Of a stretch of DNA of 64,000 nt, positions 45,601-54,268 are shown piece by piece. This stretch comes from Candidatus Cloacimonadota bacterium (GTDB lineage Bacteria > Cloacimonadota > Cloacimonadia > Cloacimonadales > Cloacimonadaceae). The position numbers and the translations under genes are program-made. Position 1 is the stretch's first letter, and each line of letters opens with the position of its first letter. Below the pieces are notes generated by a model. That model made no database searches. It worked only from the letters and a program-made list of their open reading frames with translations, and was not told the origin of the DNA. The stretch is from the NCBI GenBank assembly GCA_023228285.1, contig JALOBM010000002.1, positions 13,473 to 77,472 on the forward strand. Reading direction: 5' to 3'.

Positions 45601-46274
45601 AACTAGCATTAGACTGCTCTCAGAGCTCCGGATCCATCGCCCTCAGCGATAAGGAACGCATTTTATATAGCGCTTTCTTTGATATCCGCATCACTCACAG
45701 CGAGACCCTGATGCCCGTATTGGATGCTGCGATGAAATTGTGCGGTTACCAGCCTCAAGACATCGAGGAGATATATGTCTGTCTTGGTCCGGGATCATTT
45801 ACCGGACTGCGTATAGGCCTTTCCACAGCAAAAGGTATTGCTTTTGCCCACAATCTCCGGGTACTCGCTTTCAGCTCTTTGGAATTAACCGCTCTGCCTT
45901 GCGTTATCAGCGGAAAGAATATACTGAGCCTGATCGATGCCAAAATGAAAGAAGTATACTTGGCGGGATTCGATGAACGGTTGCAGCCCACCATTCCCCC
46001 CTGTGTGATCTCACCGGGGGATATTGTCAATTATAAGATCCAGGATTATATCCTCACCGGCAGCGGAACTGGAGCGGTGGCCTCAGTCCTTCAATCTGCA
46101 AACATCGAAGCCTTCATTGCCCCGGTCTATCTCCATCATCCCAAAGCGGAACTACTCTTTGAACTGGAGCAGTACACCCACCCAAAGATATATCAAGGCA
46201 AAGACTTAGCTGATCTGGAACCACTATACATCCGTGATAGCACTGCCCAGATCAAGCATAAGGCAAAAAGTTAG
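45597..46274 (+). CDS. tsaB: tRNA t6A biosynthesis protein TsaB
   Basis: A 225-residue member of the ASKHA fold that scaffolds TsaD in making threonylcarbamoyl-adenosine-37 on tRNA. N-terminal LALDCSQSSGSIAL and the block VCLGPGSFTGLRIGLSTAKGIA are diagnostic. It lacks the catalytic metal ligands that only TsaD has. The start is TTG at 45597, overlapping the previous TGA; no better start exists before the LALDCS strand. It ends 12 bases from the convergent transporter gene, with no clear terminator. Confidence 0.94.
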   Translation: MKLALDCSQSSGSIALSDKERILYSAFFDIRITHSETLMPVLDAAMKLCGYQPQDIEEIYVCLGPGSFTGLRIGLSTAKGIAFAHNLRVLAFSSLELTALPCVISGKNILSLIDAKMKEVYLAGFDERLQPTIPPCVISPGDIVNYKIQDYILTGSGTGAVASVLQSANIEAFIAPVYLHHPKAELLFELEQYTHPKIYQGKDLADLEPLYIRDSTAQIKHKAKS

Positions 46275-46286
46275 ATCCTTCCTGTA

Positions 46287-47189
46287 TCAACCGAACCAAT
46301 ATATCAATAATGGCACATAAAACAGCGCTATTATTATTGAAAAGCTCACCATCGTTGCAGCAAACTCCCGATCCATGTTCTCCAGATTCGCAAAAATCAA
46401 AGTGTTAAAACCAATCGGAAGTGCCGAACACACGATCACTGTAGTAGCGGTAAGCTCTTGCAATCCAAAGATTAAAGCCAGAAGCCAACCGATTCCCAAT
46501 CCCAAACCCATGCGGATGAAGATCGCCAAAAATGCTTTGCCAATGTTCTTTCTGCGAGGTGCAAAGTACAAACCCAAGGCAATCATTACCAAAGTTGTAG
46601 TTGGCTGCCCAATCAGGTTCAAAACATTCACTGACACCGGATTTAGTTTGAATCCCAGGACTTTTATCAGCAAAGCAATCAGCATGGCATAGAGTGGCGG
46701 AAGCTTCAGGAATTTACCCCAGGCAATTTTGTCGGTATGGGCATTGTCACCATATTTGATGGCGTTAAAATAGGTAAACGTGAATATCATGAAGGTGTTG
46801 CCGATGTCAAACAGCGACGCCCTGGCCAGACCCTCATCGCCAAAAGCTGCATGAAAGAGGGGTAGAGCATAGGCGGTATTCATTATCATCGTGCCCACCA
46901 AAAAGCTTCCGAACATCGGTCTGGGAAGCTGCATTGCCTTGTTTGCCAGAGTGGATACCATGTACATCACCATCACCACTATCATGGCAAAGACAGGGAT
47001 GAATAACATCTCTGCACTTACCTGAACATTGTATATTGCCAGGATAGTAAGGGCTGGCAGACTGATGTTCAATACAAATTTAAGCAGGATGGGGGCATCA
47101 TCTTTGCTCAACATTCGCAGTTTCTTGACGCTCACTCCCACAAAGAATGCTACTATCAGCGGAACTATCTTTTCTACAAATGGATTCAT
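46287..47189 (-). CDS. AEC-family (auxin efflux carrier-like) transporter
   Basis: A 300-residue membrane protein with about ten hydrophobic helices in two inverted five-helix halves. Family features are GVSVKKLRMLSKDDAPILLKFVLNISLPALTIL at the start and LPIGFNTLIFANLE near the C-terminus. AEC proteins move small organic acids such as malate or malonate; the substrate is unknown. It overlaps the phosphate transporter gene by four bases. Confidence 0.9.
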   Translation of the reverse strand: MNPFVEKIVPLIVAFFVGVSVKKLRMLSKDDAPILLKFVLNISLPALTILAIYNVQVSAEMLFIPVFAMIVVMVMYMVSTLANKAMQLPRPMFGSFLVGTMIMNTAYALPLFHAAFGDEGLARASLFDIGNTFMIFTFTYFNAIKYGDNAHTDKIAWGKFLKLPPLYAMLIALLIKVLGFKLNPVSVNVLNLIGQPTTTLVMIALGLYFAPRRKNIGKAFLAIFIRMGLGLGIGWLLALIFGLQELTATTVIVCSALPIGFNTLIFANLENMDREFAATMVSFSIIIALFYVPLLIYWFG

Positions 47190-48682
47190 CTCTTCTTGCT
47201 TTTATCTTCTATGGCAAAAGCCCTGTACAATATATTCAGTTTACCTTCCAATATCTGGTTGTGGTTTTTTTCTCTCTCAGACGCAGCTTCTTCGTAATAC
47301 TCAAATTCCTGCTCTTGTGCCAGATCTGCATCCAGTTGCCACTTGTGATTGTATGTGCGTTCATTGATGGCCTCCAGGCGGGCCAGTTGTGCAGTACTGA
47401 AGCTTTTATCCATACCAGTTGCCATCAGTTTGTCATAATCCACTTTTAACCGATGGATCTCTGCCAACCGGATGATGCGAATAATCTCGTCTCTTCCCAG
47501 GCTGCGCTGTGCACTCAACTCCTGGTAGATCTCTCGTTCAGTAGTAAATGTCCTGCCGTTCACAGTTGATAAGCAAGAAATATCGAAGCCTTCTTCAGAA
47601 ATCTTGGTAATAGATTTTCGATCAAATATATAGCGCGTATCCTGATACACTTTTTGTTCAAAGACATTTTGAATGATGAAGAGCAGAATAAAGCTGATGA
47701 GCGCCGCCAAAACCGGAGCCGCAATCCAGGCCAAAGAAATTCGCCCCAGGATGTTGTAACGGATGTTTTTTCCGCCCTTGGCTAAACCGATACCCACAAC
47801 AGCGCCCACAATCACTTGCGTGGACGATACCGGAACCAGAGGAATGGTGGGTAAGCCGCTGTTCAAGAGAATATTGTAGAGTCCGCGGGATGCAAAAATG
47901 AACAACACAATAGCTTCCGCACTAAGAGCAACCAAGGCTGTGATCGGAGACAGATGAAAGAGATCCTTGCCCACTGTTCGCATCACTTTGTGAGAGTAGG
48001 TGTAGATTCCCACCACTATAGACAATGCGCCCAAAAGATATAGTTGCTGCAGTCCCGAGATTGTTATCTTGCTGCTCAGCACCAGATCCTTGAAGGGAGA
48101 CACCGGAACAAATACTCCCACTACGTTCGCGATGTTGTTCGCCCCCAAAGAATAAGCGCCAAATGCACCTACTACGATCAGGGCATAACGGATCATGAGA
48201 TCCTGTACCAGCAAATGCGTGCGCGATCTGTTTATAATGGGCTTTACCAGATGGAACAGGATAGCGGCGATACTCGCTGAAAGCACAAAGGCCATCACCC
48301 AGGATGAAGCGATGGTAATGAGCGACGAATAATCTGTGAGCCTGCCCGTAAACAGATTCCAGCCGATGATCGCTCCCACAATGGTTTGAGATGTAGATAC
48401 CGGAATGCCGATGCGCACGATCAGCGTAATGGTCAAAGCTGCTGCCAAGGCCACTGTAAACGCCCCGCCCAGGGCATCCACAGAGCCCAATCTGCCCAGA
48501 GTATTCGATGGTCCACTGCCCTCAAACACTGCTCCCAAAGTAATGAAGATTGCAGCAATAAGAGCAGCTTTCTTGAATTTCAGCATGCGGGTTTCCACTG
48601 CAGCACCGAAGATGTTGCCGGTATCGTTAGCTCCCAGCGACCAACCCAAGAAAAGTCCGCTTAGCAGGTAGAAAAAGAACAT
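47186..48682 (-). CDS. inorganic phosphate transporter, Pit family
   Basis: A 498-residue transporter of about ten helices with the two Pit signatures GANDTGNIFGAAV (residues 17-29) and GANNIANVVGVFV in the second half. The C-terminal 120 residues, beyond the last helix, are soluble and charged with a coiled-coil look (LARLEAINERTYNHKW), an extension of some Pit proteins. DUF47 lies directly upstream, the usual partner of Pit carriers. An ion such as H+ or Na+ would drive uptake. Confidence 0.92.
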   Translation of the reverse strand: MFFFYLLSGLFLGWSLGANDTGNIFGAAVETRMLKFKKAALIAAIFITLGAVFEGSGPSNTLGRLGSVDALGGAFTVALAAALTITLIVRIGIPVSTSQTIVGAIIGWNLFTGRLTDYSSLITIASSWVMAFVLSASIAAILFHLVKPIINRSRTHLLVQDLMIRYALIVVGAFGAYSLGANNIANVVGVFVPVSPFKDLVLSSKITISGLQQLYLLGALSIVVGIYTYSHKVMRTVGKDLFHLSPITALVALSAEAIVLFIFASRGLYNILLNSGLPTIPLVPVSSTQVIVGAVVGIGLAKGGKNIRYNILGRISLAWIAAPVLAALISFILLFIIQNVFEQKVYQDTRYIFDRKSITKISEEGFDISCLSTVNGRTFTTEREIYQELSAQRSLGRDEIIRIIRLAEIHRLKVDYDKLMATGMDKSFSTAQLARLEAINERTYNHKWQLDADLAQEQEFEYYEEAASEREKNHNQILEGKLNILYRAFAIEDKSKKR

Positions 48683-48688
48683 GCTGGC

Positions 48689-49333
48689 TTACAACTGCCG
48701 TTTAATAGTGTAGATGGATAGCCGGTCACACACATTCTGGGCAGCGTCAGAGATCTTTTCGATGTGAATGGCAAAGAAACGCAATTGACTCTTGCGGGAT
48801 AGTTCGATTTCCATGCCAAATATCTGCCGGCGCAAACGCTCTCCGATGTGATCCGCCTCACGCTCGAAGAAATAGACTTTGTGAATGTAATTGTTCACTG
48901 CTGAAAGATCCCGGAAAAACGACCTCACTGCATACACCAGTTGCTCCACCGCTGCCACTGAAGCTCTGGTGGTCTGCATCCACAAATCGTTCAATTCAGA
49001 GGGAATATGAGGAAGCTCAATGGAAAACTGCAACAGGGAATCCTTGATGTTGTCTATCACTTCATCGGTGTTTTCCAAGATTGCCAACACATCCCCCCTG
49101 TTCTCTGGAATCAGGGTACGTTCATACAGGAATCGTTCGATACTTACTCTCAAGTCATCTGCGCGATGCTCATAATCGCAAATCTGCGTCAAGCGCTCTT
49201 CAAACTGCTGTGTGCGTCCCTCCAGATAGTCCTCCACAGCCAGTTGAAAAGTAGTCGCGGAATCACTAACGATGTCCAGAAAAGTATCTATCTGAGATTC
49301 TACGAATCGGGTGGTTTTTAGTAGCAGGGCCAT
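48689..49333 (-). CDS. DUF47 (PhoU-like) Pit accessory protein
   Basis: A 214-residue helical protein, ATG at 49333 with AAGGTGAG just upstream. The family (TIGR00153) resembles PhoU and is usually encoded directly upstream of Pit; metal-binding acidic helices such as ICDYEHRADDLRVSIERFLY and EREADHIGERLRRQIF are visible. It probably regulates phosphate uptake. The frame extends 27 codons upstream but that stretch carries the promoter. Confidence 0.92.
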   Translation of the reverse strand: MALLLKTTRFVESQIDTFLDIVSDSATTFQLAVEDYLEGRTQQFEERLTQICDYEHRADDLRVSIERFLYERTLIPENRGDVLAILENTDEVIDNIKDSLLQFSIELPHIPSELNDLWMQTTRASVAAVEQLVYAVRSFFRDLSAVNNYIHKVYFFEREADHIGERLRRQIFGMEIELSRKSQLRFFAIHIEKISDAAQNVCDRLSIYTIKRQL

Positions 49334-49368
49334 GATCTCACCTTCTATAACAATTTCATCTATATTGC

Positions 49369-49396
49369 AATATATACCTAAGCTGTTTTTTGTCAA
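49369..49396 (-). promoter_or_regulatory. promoter of the DUF47-Pit-AEC operon
   Basis: On the minus strand TTGACA (49391-49396), 16-base spacer, TATATT (49369-49374); predicted start near 49362, about 29 bases before the ATG. Confidence 0.7.
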
Positions 49397-49503
49397 GCAA
49401 TTCAGTTGCCTCACGATTATTATCCAAAAGGATCATAAGCCGTAGTTGAGTCGATGGTCTGGTTGGTTCTTTTTCTGAAAGAAAAGGTATATGAGTACAT
49501 TAC

Positions 49504-49528
49504 AGGCGGACGCCGTTCCGCCTTTATT
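49504..49528 (+). terminator. terminator-like hairpin with no gene before it
   Basis: AGGCGGA (49504-49510), six-base loop, TCCGCCT (49517-49523), then TTATT. It points along the plus strand although the nearest upstream gene is on the minus strand. Confidence 0.5.
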
Positions 49529-49624
49529 AATGTGTAAGCGATGTTATACTCATGCAATTTCAGCGCTACAGCGAGCACCGGCACAGTTCAGCCAGTTTTC
49601 TTCTTCTTTCCTCCTCTGCGCTAT

Positions 49625-49704
49625 CTATACTTGAACCTGATATTATCGAGTTATCATCGAGTGAACACAGGATCACAACACCTTTATATCAGCTTCGGCA
49701 TAGC
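49625..49704 (+). repeat. 80-bp palindromic element A, copy 3
   Basis: Shares GATATTATC-AGTTATCATCGAGTG and CTTTATATC-GCTTCGGCA with the other copies over 80 ungapped positions. The outer arms CTAT.../...ATAG pair with small differences. It ends 105 bases before the kamC start. Confidence 0.7.
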
Positions 49705-49809
49705 TTTGGTTTAAGAGTCGTCTCGATGCTTGTTCCTGTCCACAAATTCCTTTTTACCTTGACACCAAGCGGCAATATCCAAAAATGCAACAAAGGATTG
49801 AAAAGAAAG

Positions 49810-51369
49810 ATGAATAAACAGCAGAACCGGCTCTTGGGGCTGGATAAGATTTATGAATTGATCTCAGTTCCCGGTGATTTCTTTGAAGCGGTAAAACGTC
49901 AAAAACTGAGCTCCGTATACCATGAACCTCTCGAGATCATTGAGGCATACCGGAGACGGGAATGCTTCATAGCGGAGCTTAGTCACGATTCTGAAGCGAA
50001 ATGGAACAATCTGCTGGCTCATTTTATGGATTTTAATCTTTCCATATTCAAAAAAGGTAATCCTGCCATCCACGAGCTTTACGAGCTAAAGAGCTTCATC
50101 TATCATTACGACGCCCTCAAAAAGTATGCTGAGTCCCACAAAATTGCTGCTTATGATCTGCCGGATTTGGAAGGGCTTTTTGTGCTTTTGGATCCTGAAG
50201 GCGGCAGAATCCCCTCTTTCCGGTTATCCCCGTTGTATAGTAAAGCCCTGCAGAATATGGTCAAGCGCAGGAATGAGCTGAACAGAAGGCTGAAACACAG
50301 CCGCAAAGAATTCTTGAATGAAGCCCAAAGTAAACTGGGTATAGACAACTTAAAAGACGAGTTTGTGCTCTCCCGCAATCAGCAGAATCTGATCCTAAAA
50401 ATCCAAAACAGCATCTACTTCACGCTAAGTCGCGAAAGCATCAGCAACTTGATCTTTATTTTGGCGGACAATCCGGAAACAAACGGCATCAAGAAAGAAC
50501 TCGCAGCATTGGCAAAAGAGATCGAAAGTGAGGAATACAGCATATTGAAACGCTTGGGAGAAGAAGTATCGCAGCAATATGATTTATTAAAGCGTGCTCT
50601 TGCTAGCGTAAAAGAACTGGGATGGGATTTCTCTCTGGCTGCTTTTGCTCGCCGATACCGCTGTTGCATTCCCAAAATATCGGATCACATCTCCCTAAAG
50701 CAAGCCCGTAATCTGCCTTTGGAACTGGCAGTCCTTAGCCGTAAACGCAGTTATCAAAAGTTGAACCTGGATTTTTCCACCAATGCAAACCTGATCACCG
50801 GACCAAATATGGGTGGGAAAACCAGCATCCTGAAATGTCTGGCTCAATGCGCCATTTTACTGCGTTTTGCCATCCCCCTGCCTGCAGAACAAGCTACACT
50901 GCCCATCTATGATTTCGTATATTACAACCATGCCTCAGAAGCTGAAGACCTCTCTTCTTTCGGCTATGAACTGGTGGCATTCTGCAGCGCTCTGAACAAG
51001 GAAGGACGCGGATTGTTCCTTCTGGATGAATTTGCCAAAGGAACCAATCCCCGGGAAGGTGAAGCTCTTGCTGCTGCAGTTATTACGTATCTATCGAACA
51101 GCAGACATACCACCATTGCTGCCACCCACTTCACTGCTCCTGCCCTGTTAAGAGGAATCCGACAATATCAGATCAAGGGCATTGATGCCGATGCCGAACA
51201 AAGTATGTGCGAGGATCTGAACGAGCGCCTGCGCAAGCTTTCTCAAGCTATGGACTACAACCTGGTGCATTTGAAAGCAAACCGAAAACCTCCGATGGAC
51301 GCCATCAGGATAGCCTCCATTCTGGGTATGCCGAGAGAAATCCTGGATTTGGTGAAAGAGCAAGAATAA
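49810..51369 (+). CDS. kamC: MutS-related ATPase, probable KamC (lysine 5,6-aminomutase accessory factor)
   Basis: A 519-residue protein starting at ATG 49810. The N-terminal 300 residues are helical, like the MutS lever and clamp regions, and lack the mismatch-binding domain; the C-terminal ABC-type ATPase has Walker A GPNMGGKTS (331-339), a signature region SSFGYELVAF and Walker B LFLLDEFAKGTNP (D406, E407). Such MutS-like proteins are regular members of lysine fermentation clusters, where they are named KamC, ATPase of the KamDE reactivase. The distance to kamDE (8 kb) and to kamB (35 kb) makes context weaker; a general MutS2-like role is the alternative. Confidence 0.7.
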   Translation: MNKQQNRLLGLDKIYELISVPGDFFEAVKRQKLSSVYHEPLEIIEAYRRRECFIAELSHDSEAKWNNLLAHFMDFNLSIFKKGNPAIHELYELKSFIYHYDALKKYAESHKIAAYDLPDLEGLFVLLDPEGGRIPSFRLSPLYSKALQNMVKRRNELNRRLKHSRKEFLNEAQSKLGIDNLKDEFVLSRNQQNLILKIQNSIYFTLSRESISNLIFILADNPETNGIKKELAALAKEIESEEYSILKRLGEEVSQQYDLLKRALASVKELGWDFSLAAFARRYRCCIPKISDHISLKQARNLPLELAVLSRKRSYQKLNLDFSTNANLITGPNMGGKTSILKCLAQCAILLRFAIPLPAEQATLPIYDFVYYNHASEAEDLSSFGYELVAFCSALNKEGRGLFLLDEFAKGTNPREGEALAAAVITYLSNSRHTTIAATHFTAPALLRGIRQYQIKGIDADAEQSMCEDLNERLRKLSQAMDYNLVHLKANRKPPMDAIRIASILGMPREILDLVKEQE

Positions 51370-52160
51370 TGGGAAAGACAAGCCTGCAGCAATGTATGAA
51401 ACTGGCCTTGGAAACGGGTCGCATCATCCTGGAAAGCGGTGGTGCCACAAACCGGGTGGAGCTGATGATCCACAAAGTGTGCATTGGTTTGGGTTTTCCG
51501 GATTGTGAGTCTTTTGTAACTCCCACCGGCATCTTTCTTTCCATCAGCGACAAAGATGAGGAACTGAGCACAAGTATAAAGCGTATAGACCATCGCCGCA
51601 TGGATTTGGGTAAGATCACAGAAATCAGCCGGGTGGTCAATTGTCTTCATAGCGGACTCTGTGATCAAGAGCTAATGGGACTATCCAAAAGCGAATACTT
51701 TGCTCGTGAGTTGCAAAGAATCCAAGCCGAAAAAACATACCCCATGTGGCTTACCAATCTCAGCGGCGCTTCAACCAGCGGTTTCTTTTGTTTGCTCTTC
51801 GGAGGTTCCTGGAGCGAATTTGCAGCAGCTTTTATCATGGGCTTTTTGGTAAGTGCCAGCTTGAAATACATCTCCAGATTGCCGGTAAACAACTTTCTGC
51901 TCAATGCCCTGGCAGCAGCTTTGATAGTATTGATCAGTAAAACTATGGATATCTTCATTCCCTTTATCCGCCTGGATTACATCATCATCGGCGGCATCAT
52001 GATTCTGGTGCCTGGTTTGCAGATAGTAAACGCCATCAGGGATACCATGAGCGGAGATCTGGTGGCCGGAACAGCGCGGGGAGCGGAAGCCATCATCATC
52101 ACCATCGGCATTGTTGCTGGCAGCGGTGCCATGATAAAACTATGGGAATTGTGGTCTTGA
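51369..52160 (+). CDS. ThrE-family exporter, N-terminal half (DUF1212)
   Basis: A 263-residue protein, ATG 51369 overlapping the kamC stop by one base (TAATG). The first 120 residues are a soluble domain with ESGGATNRVELMIHKVCIGLG, and about five membrane helices follow (SGFFCLLFGG to IGIVAGSGAM). It is the ThrE/YjjP part of a threonine, serine or dicarboxylate exporter. The second half is the next gene, as in the E. coli pair YjjP-YjjB. Its coupling to kamC links amino-acid export or balance to lysine fermentation; this is inference. Confidence 0.9.
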   Translation: MGKTSLQQCMKLALETGRIILESGGATNRVELMIHKVCIGLGFPDCESFVTPTGIFLSISDKDEELSTSIKRIDHRRMDLGKITEISRVVNCLHSGLCDQELMGLSKSEYFARELQRIQAEKTYPMWLTNLSGASTSGFFCLLFGGSWSEFAAAFIMGFLVSASLKYISRLPVNNFLLNALAAALIVLISKTMDIFIPFIRLDYIIIGGIMILVPGLQIVNAIRDTMSGDLVAGTARGAEAIIITIGIVAGSGAMIKLWELWS

Positions 52161-52161
52161 T

Positions 52162-52614
52162 ATGCGCCCTTTCGACAGTCTTACTTTGATGCAGTTCTGC
52201 TGGGCATTTCTGGCAATATTGGGCTTTTCCCTACGTAGCAACCTGCGTGGAATGCGGGTTTTCTTTACTGCTCTGGGGGGTGCTGTCTGCTGGGCAAGCT
52301 ATTTGATTATACACTACTACTCAAAGTCGATGTTGCTTTCTGTGTTTCTGGCAATTATCTTAGTATGTATCTATTCGGAAGTGGTAGCCAGATTGTTGAA
52401 TACTCCCGTCTCGGTGTTCGTTATCTGCGTAATCATCCCCCTAGTTCCAGGGCGCAGCCTTTATTATGCGATGAGTGCCTACATAAGCGGGAAATCTGCC
52501 CAAGCCTCAGGTTTGATCTTTGACACCCTGATGATCTCCGGAACCATTGCGATCGCCATTGCGATAGTTGCGTCTGCTACCCAGCTCTGGATCAAGAAGA
52601 TACAGCGTAAATAA
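52162..52614 (+). CDS. ThrE-family exporter, C-terminal half (DUF3815)
   Basis: A 150-residue membrane protein with five hydrophobic helices and the motif VIPLVPGRSLYYAMSAYI, typical of the ThrE_2/YjjB half. It begins two bases after the DUF1212 gene, so both chains probably form one transporter. Transport substrate and direction are not shown by sequence alone. Confidence 0.9.
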   Translation: MRPFDSLTLMQFCWAFLAILGFSLRSNLRGMRVFFTALGGAVCWASYLIIHYYSKSMLLSVFLAIILVCIYSEVVARLLNTPVSVFVICVIIPLVPGRSLYYAMSAYISGKSAQASGLIFDTLMISGTIAIAIAIVASATQLWIKKIQRK

Positions 52615-52631
52615 CATGGAGAATGTAAACA

Positions 52632-53438
52632 ATGAATAAATCTGTTAAACAGCAGCAACTTGAGAAACGCATCTTGGGATTACTCTCCGGTAAAGCCTTG
52701 AAGGTTGCCGAGATAATCTTTGAAGATCACGAGATCCAAGCTCTGCAAGAATATGCCAACATAGTATCGATTAAGCGACTGGGTTACAACGATCATGGCC
52801 CGGTTCATATGCGTAAAGCCACTCTGAATGCCATCAGGATGTTTCAGTTGCTCAATGACGCCGGCATTCAAATGAATCTGGAAAAAGAACATGTAGGAAC
52901 GGCTGATGATTCATTGGTAGGAGTGATCCTGGCATCTTTATTACACGACCTTGGCATGAGCATAGCCCGGGACAGCCATGAATTCCTCAGCATCCAGATC
53001 GCAACCCCATTCATCGATAGGGTTCTCAGCAGTATTCACAACGCTGATGAGTACAATATAAAGGCGGCCATACGCTCGATCACCATTGAAGGAATCTTCG
53101 GACACATGGCCACACATAAAATACACTCTTTGGAAGCCGGATTGGTGCTGATCGGTGACGGCAGCGACATGGAGAAGGGTCGCGCCCGAATCCCCGCTAT
53201 GCTCTCTCAAAAAGCGCGCCCCGGTGATATTCATCGCACTTCCGCCTCTGCCATCCAAAAAGTGAAGATACACAAAGGAGAGGAAAAACCGATCCGGATC
53301 GAGGTGGAGATGTCTGCGTCGGTAGGCTTCTTCCAAGTGGAAGAGGTATTTTTCCCAAAGATCAACATCAGCCCGATAAAACCATATATAGAGCTGTTTG
53401 CCGGTGTTACCGACCGGGAAAAGCTACGCTATCTATGA
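52632..53438 (+). CDS. HD-domain phosphohydrolase
   Basis: A 268-residue protein with a metal-dependent HD core: H55 and H59 (NDHGPVHMRKA), H105-D106 (LLHDLGMS) and D114/H116 in RDSHEF. Such domains hydrolyse nucleotides or cyclic dinucleotides. The last 70 residues (GEEKPIRIEVEMSASVGFFQVEEVFF) are a beta-rich extra domain of unknown role. It follows the ThrE pair by 17 bases and ends 33 bases before the RNase P RNA. Confidence 0.85.
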   Translation: MNKSVKQQQLEKRILGLLSGKALKVAEIIFEDHEIQALQEYANIVSIKRLGYNDHGPVHMRKATLNAIRMFQLLNDAGIQMNLEKEHVGTADDSLVGVILASLLHDLGMSIARDSHEFLSIQIATPFIDRVLSSIHNADEYNIKAAIRSITIEGIFGHMATHKIHSLEAGLVLIGDGSDMEKGRARIPAMLSQKARPGDIHRTSASAIQKVKIHKGEEKPIRIEVEMSASVGFFQVEEVFFPKINISPIKPYIELFAGVTDREKLRYL

Positions 53439-53460
53439 ACTATAAAGCATTTACATATTG

Positions 53461-53469
53461 TGATATTAT
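53461..53469 (+). promoter_or_regulatory. extended -10 promoter of rnpB
   Basis: TG-A-TATTAT (53461-53469) is a perfect extended -10 layout a few bases before the predicted 5' end of the RNase P RNA. No clear -35 box is seen. Confidence 0.6.
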
Positions 53470-53471
53470 AG

Positions 53472-53832
53472 CCGCGGGAGTGAAAGATGTCTGCTGTGCC
53501 CCAAAAGCACAGAGGAAAGTCCGGACACCATGGGCAGGATACTTCCTAACGGGAAGCTGCAGCAATGCAGAGCAGCTCCACAGAAACAAACCGCACAGTG
53601 CCAATTTGGCGCTGTGTAAGGGTGAAATGGTGGTGTAAGAGACCACCGGTGCCATTGGTGACAGTGGCAGCCAGGAATGCCTTATCCGGTGCAATGCCAA
53701 ATAGGGAAGCTATGGTGTGCCCACACCGCTTCCGGGTAGGCAGCTAGAGCCAAAGCGAGAGTTTTGGCCCAGAGGGATAGACATCGGTCCCCCCGGGGAT
53801 TACAGAATCCGGCTTATTGAGCTCCCGCGCTT
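53472..53832 (+). ncRNA. rnpB: RNase P RNA, class A
   Basis: Recognised by the universal core: GAGGAAAGTCCGGAC at 53512-53526 (5' strand of P4, CR-I) and ACAGAATCCGGCTTA at 53802-53816 (3' strand of P4, CR-V), plus AGGGTGAAA and GTAAGAGACCACCGG between. The ends are set by helix P1: CGCGGGAG (53473-53480) pairs with CTCCCGCG (53822-53829). Length about 360 bases is normal for the bacterial ribozyme that removes 5' leaders from pre-tRNA. The ends are accurate to a few bases. Protein-like frames across it are coincidental. Confidence 0.96.
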
Positions 53833-53857
53833 GTTATCACTTACTTTACAGAAGGCC

Positions 53858-54181
53858 TTATTGGATCGCCTCAATCGTTACAGCAGTTCCGGATGCAGAT
53901 ACCATTAGCATACTCTGTCCCACTACCTCATAATCTATATCGACTCCCACTACAGCGTTGGCGCCCATTTGAGACGCCAAGTGCTTCATCTCCCCCAAGG
54001 CCGCATTTCTGCCTTCACGCAGCTTACTTTCGTAGGCCCCGCTACGTCCGCCGATGATATCCGTAATGGATGCCATCAGATCTCGAACAATATTCGCTCC
54101 CATGATGGTCTCTCCGGTTACTACATCATGATAACGGATAATCCTGAATCCTTCCAAACTAGGTGTTGTGCTTACTATCAT
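53858..54181 (-). CDS. YbjQ-family (DUF74) protein
   Basis: A 107-residue protein of the YbjQ/heavy-metal-binding-like family, assembling as a pentameric ring. Family blocks are [47 protein letters not shown] and [24 protein letters not shown]. Function is uncertain. It ends 25 bases from the end of rnpB (convergent) and lies 87 bases after rarA. Confidence 0.92.
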   Translation of the reverse strand: MIVSTTPSLEGFRIIRYHDVVTGETIMGANIVRDLMASITDIIGGRSGAYESKLREGRNAALGEMKHLASQMGANAVVGVDIDYEVVGQSMLMVSASGTAVTIEAIQ

Positions 54182-54268
54182 TACTAGCTCCTTTGCATAT
54201 AGTCTACGGGAAATCTATGTCCTTCCATTGCTTCAGTTTTCTTGAACATAGCACTATGGGTAAAGAAC

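Larger units (their letters stand above)
49334..49809. other. 476-bp divergent gap with palindrome A and an orphan terminator
   Basis: Holds the DUF47 promoter, a plus-strand terminator-like hairpin (49504-49528) and palindrome A (49625-49704). An open frame leads from 49552 into kamC, but it crosses the palindrome and lacks coding character, so it is not counted as gene. Confidence 0.6.

Noticed and set aside
49552-49809. Upstream extension of the kamC frame by 86 codons
   Set aside because: It crosses the palindromic element and lacks family resemblance; ATG 49810 gives the natural N-terminus.
53435-53747. Short protein frames across 53.4-53.7 kb on both strands
   Set aside because: They lie inside the RNase P RNA.
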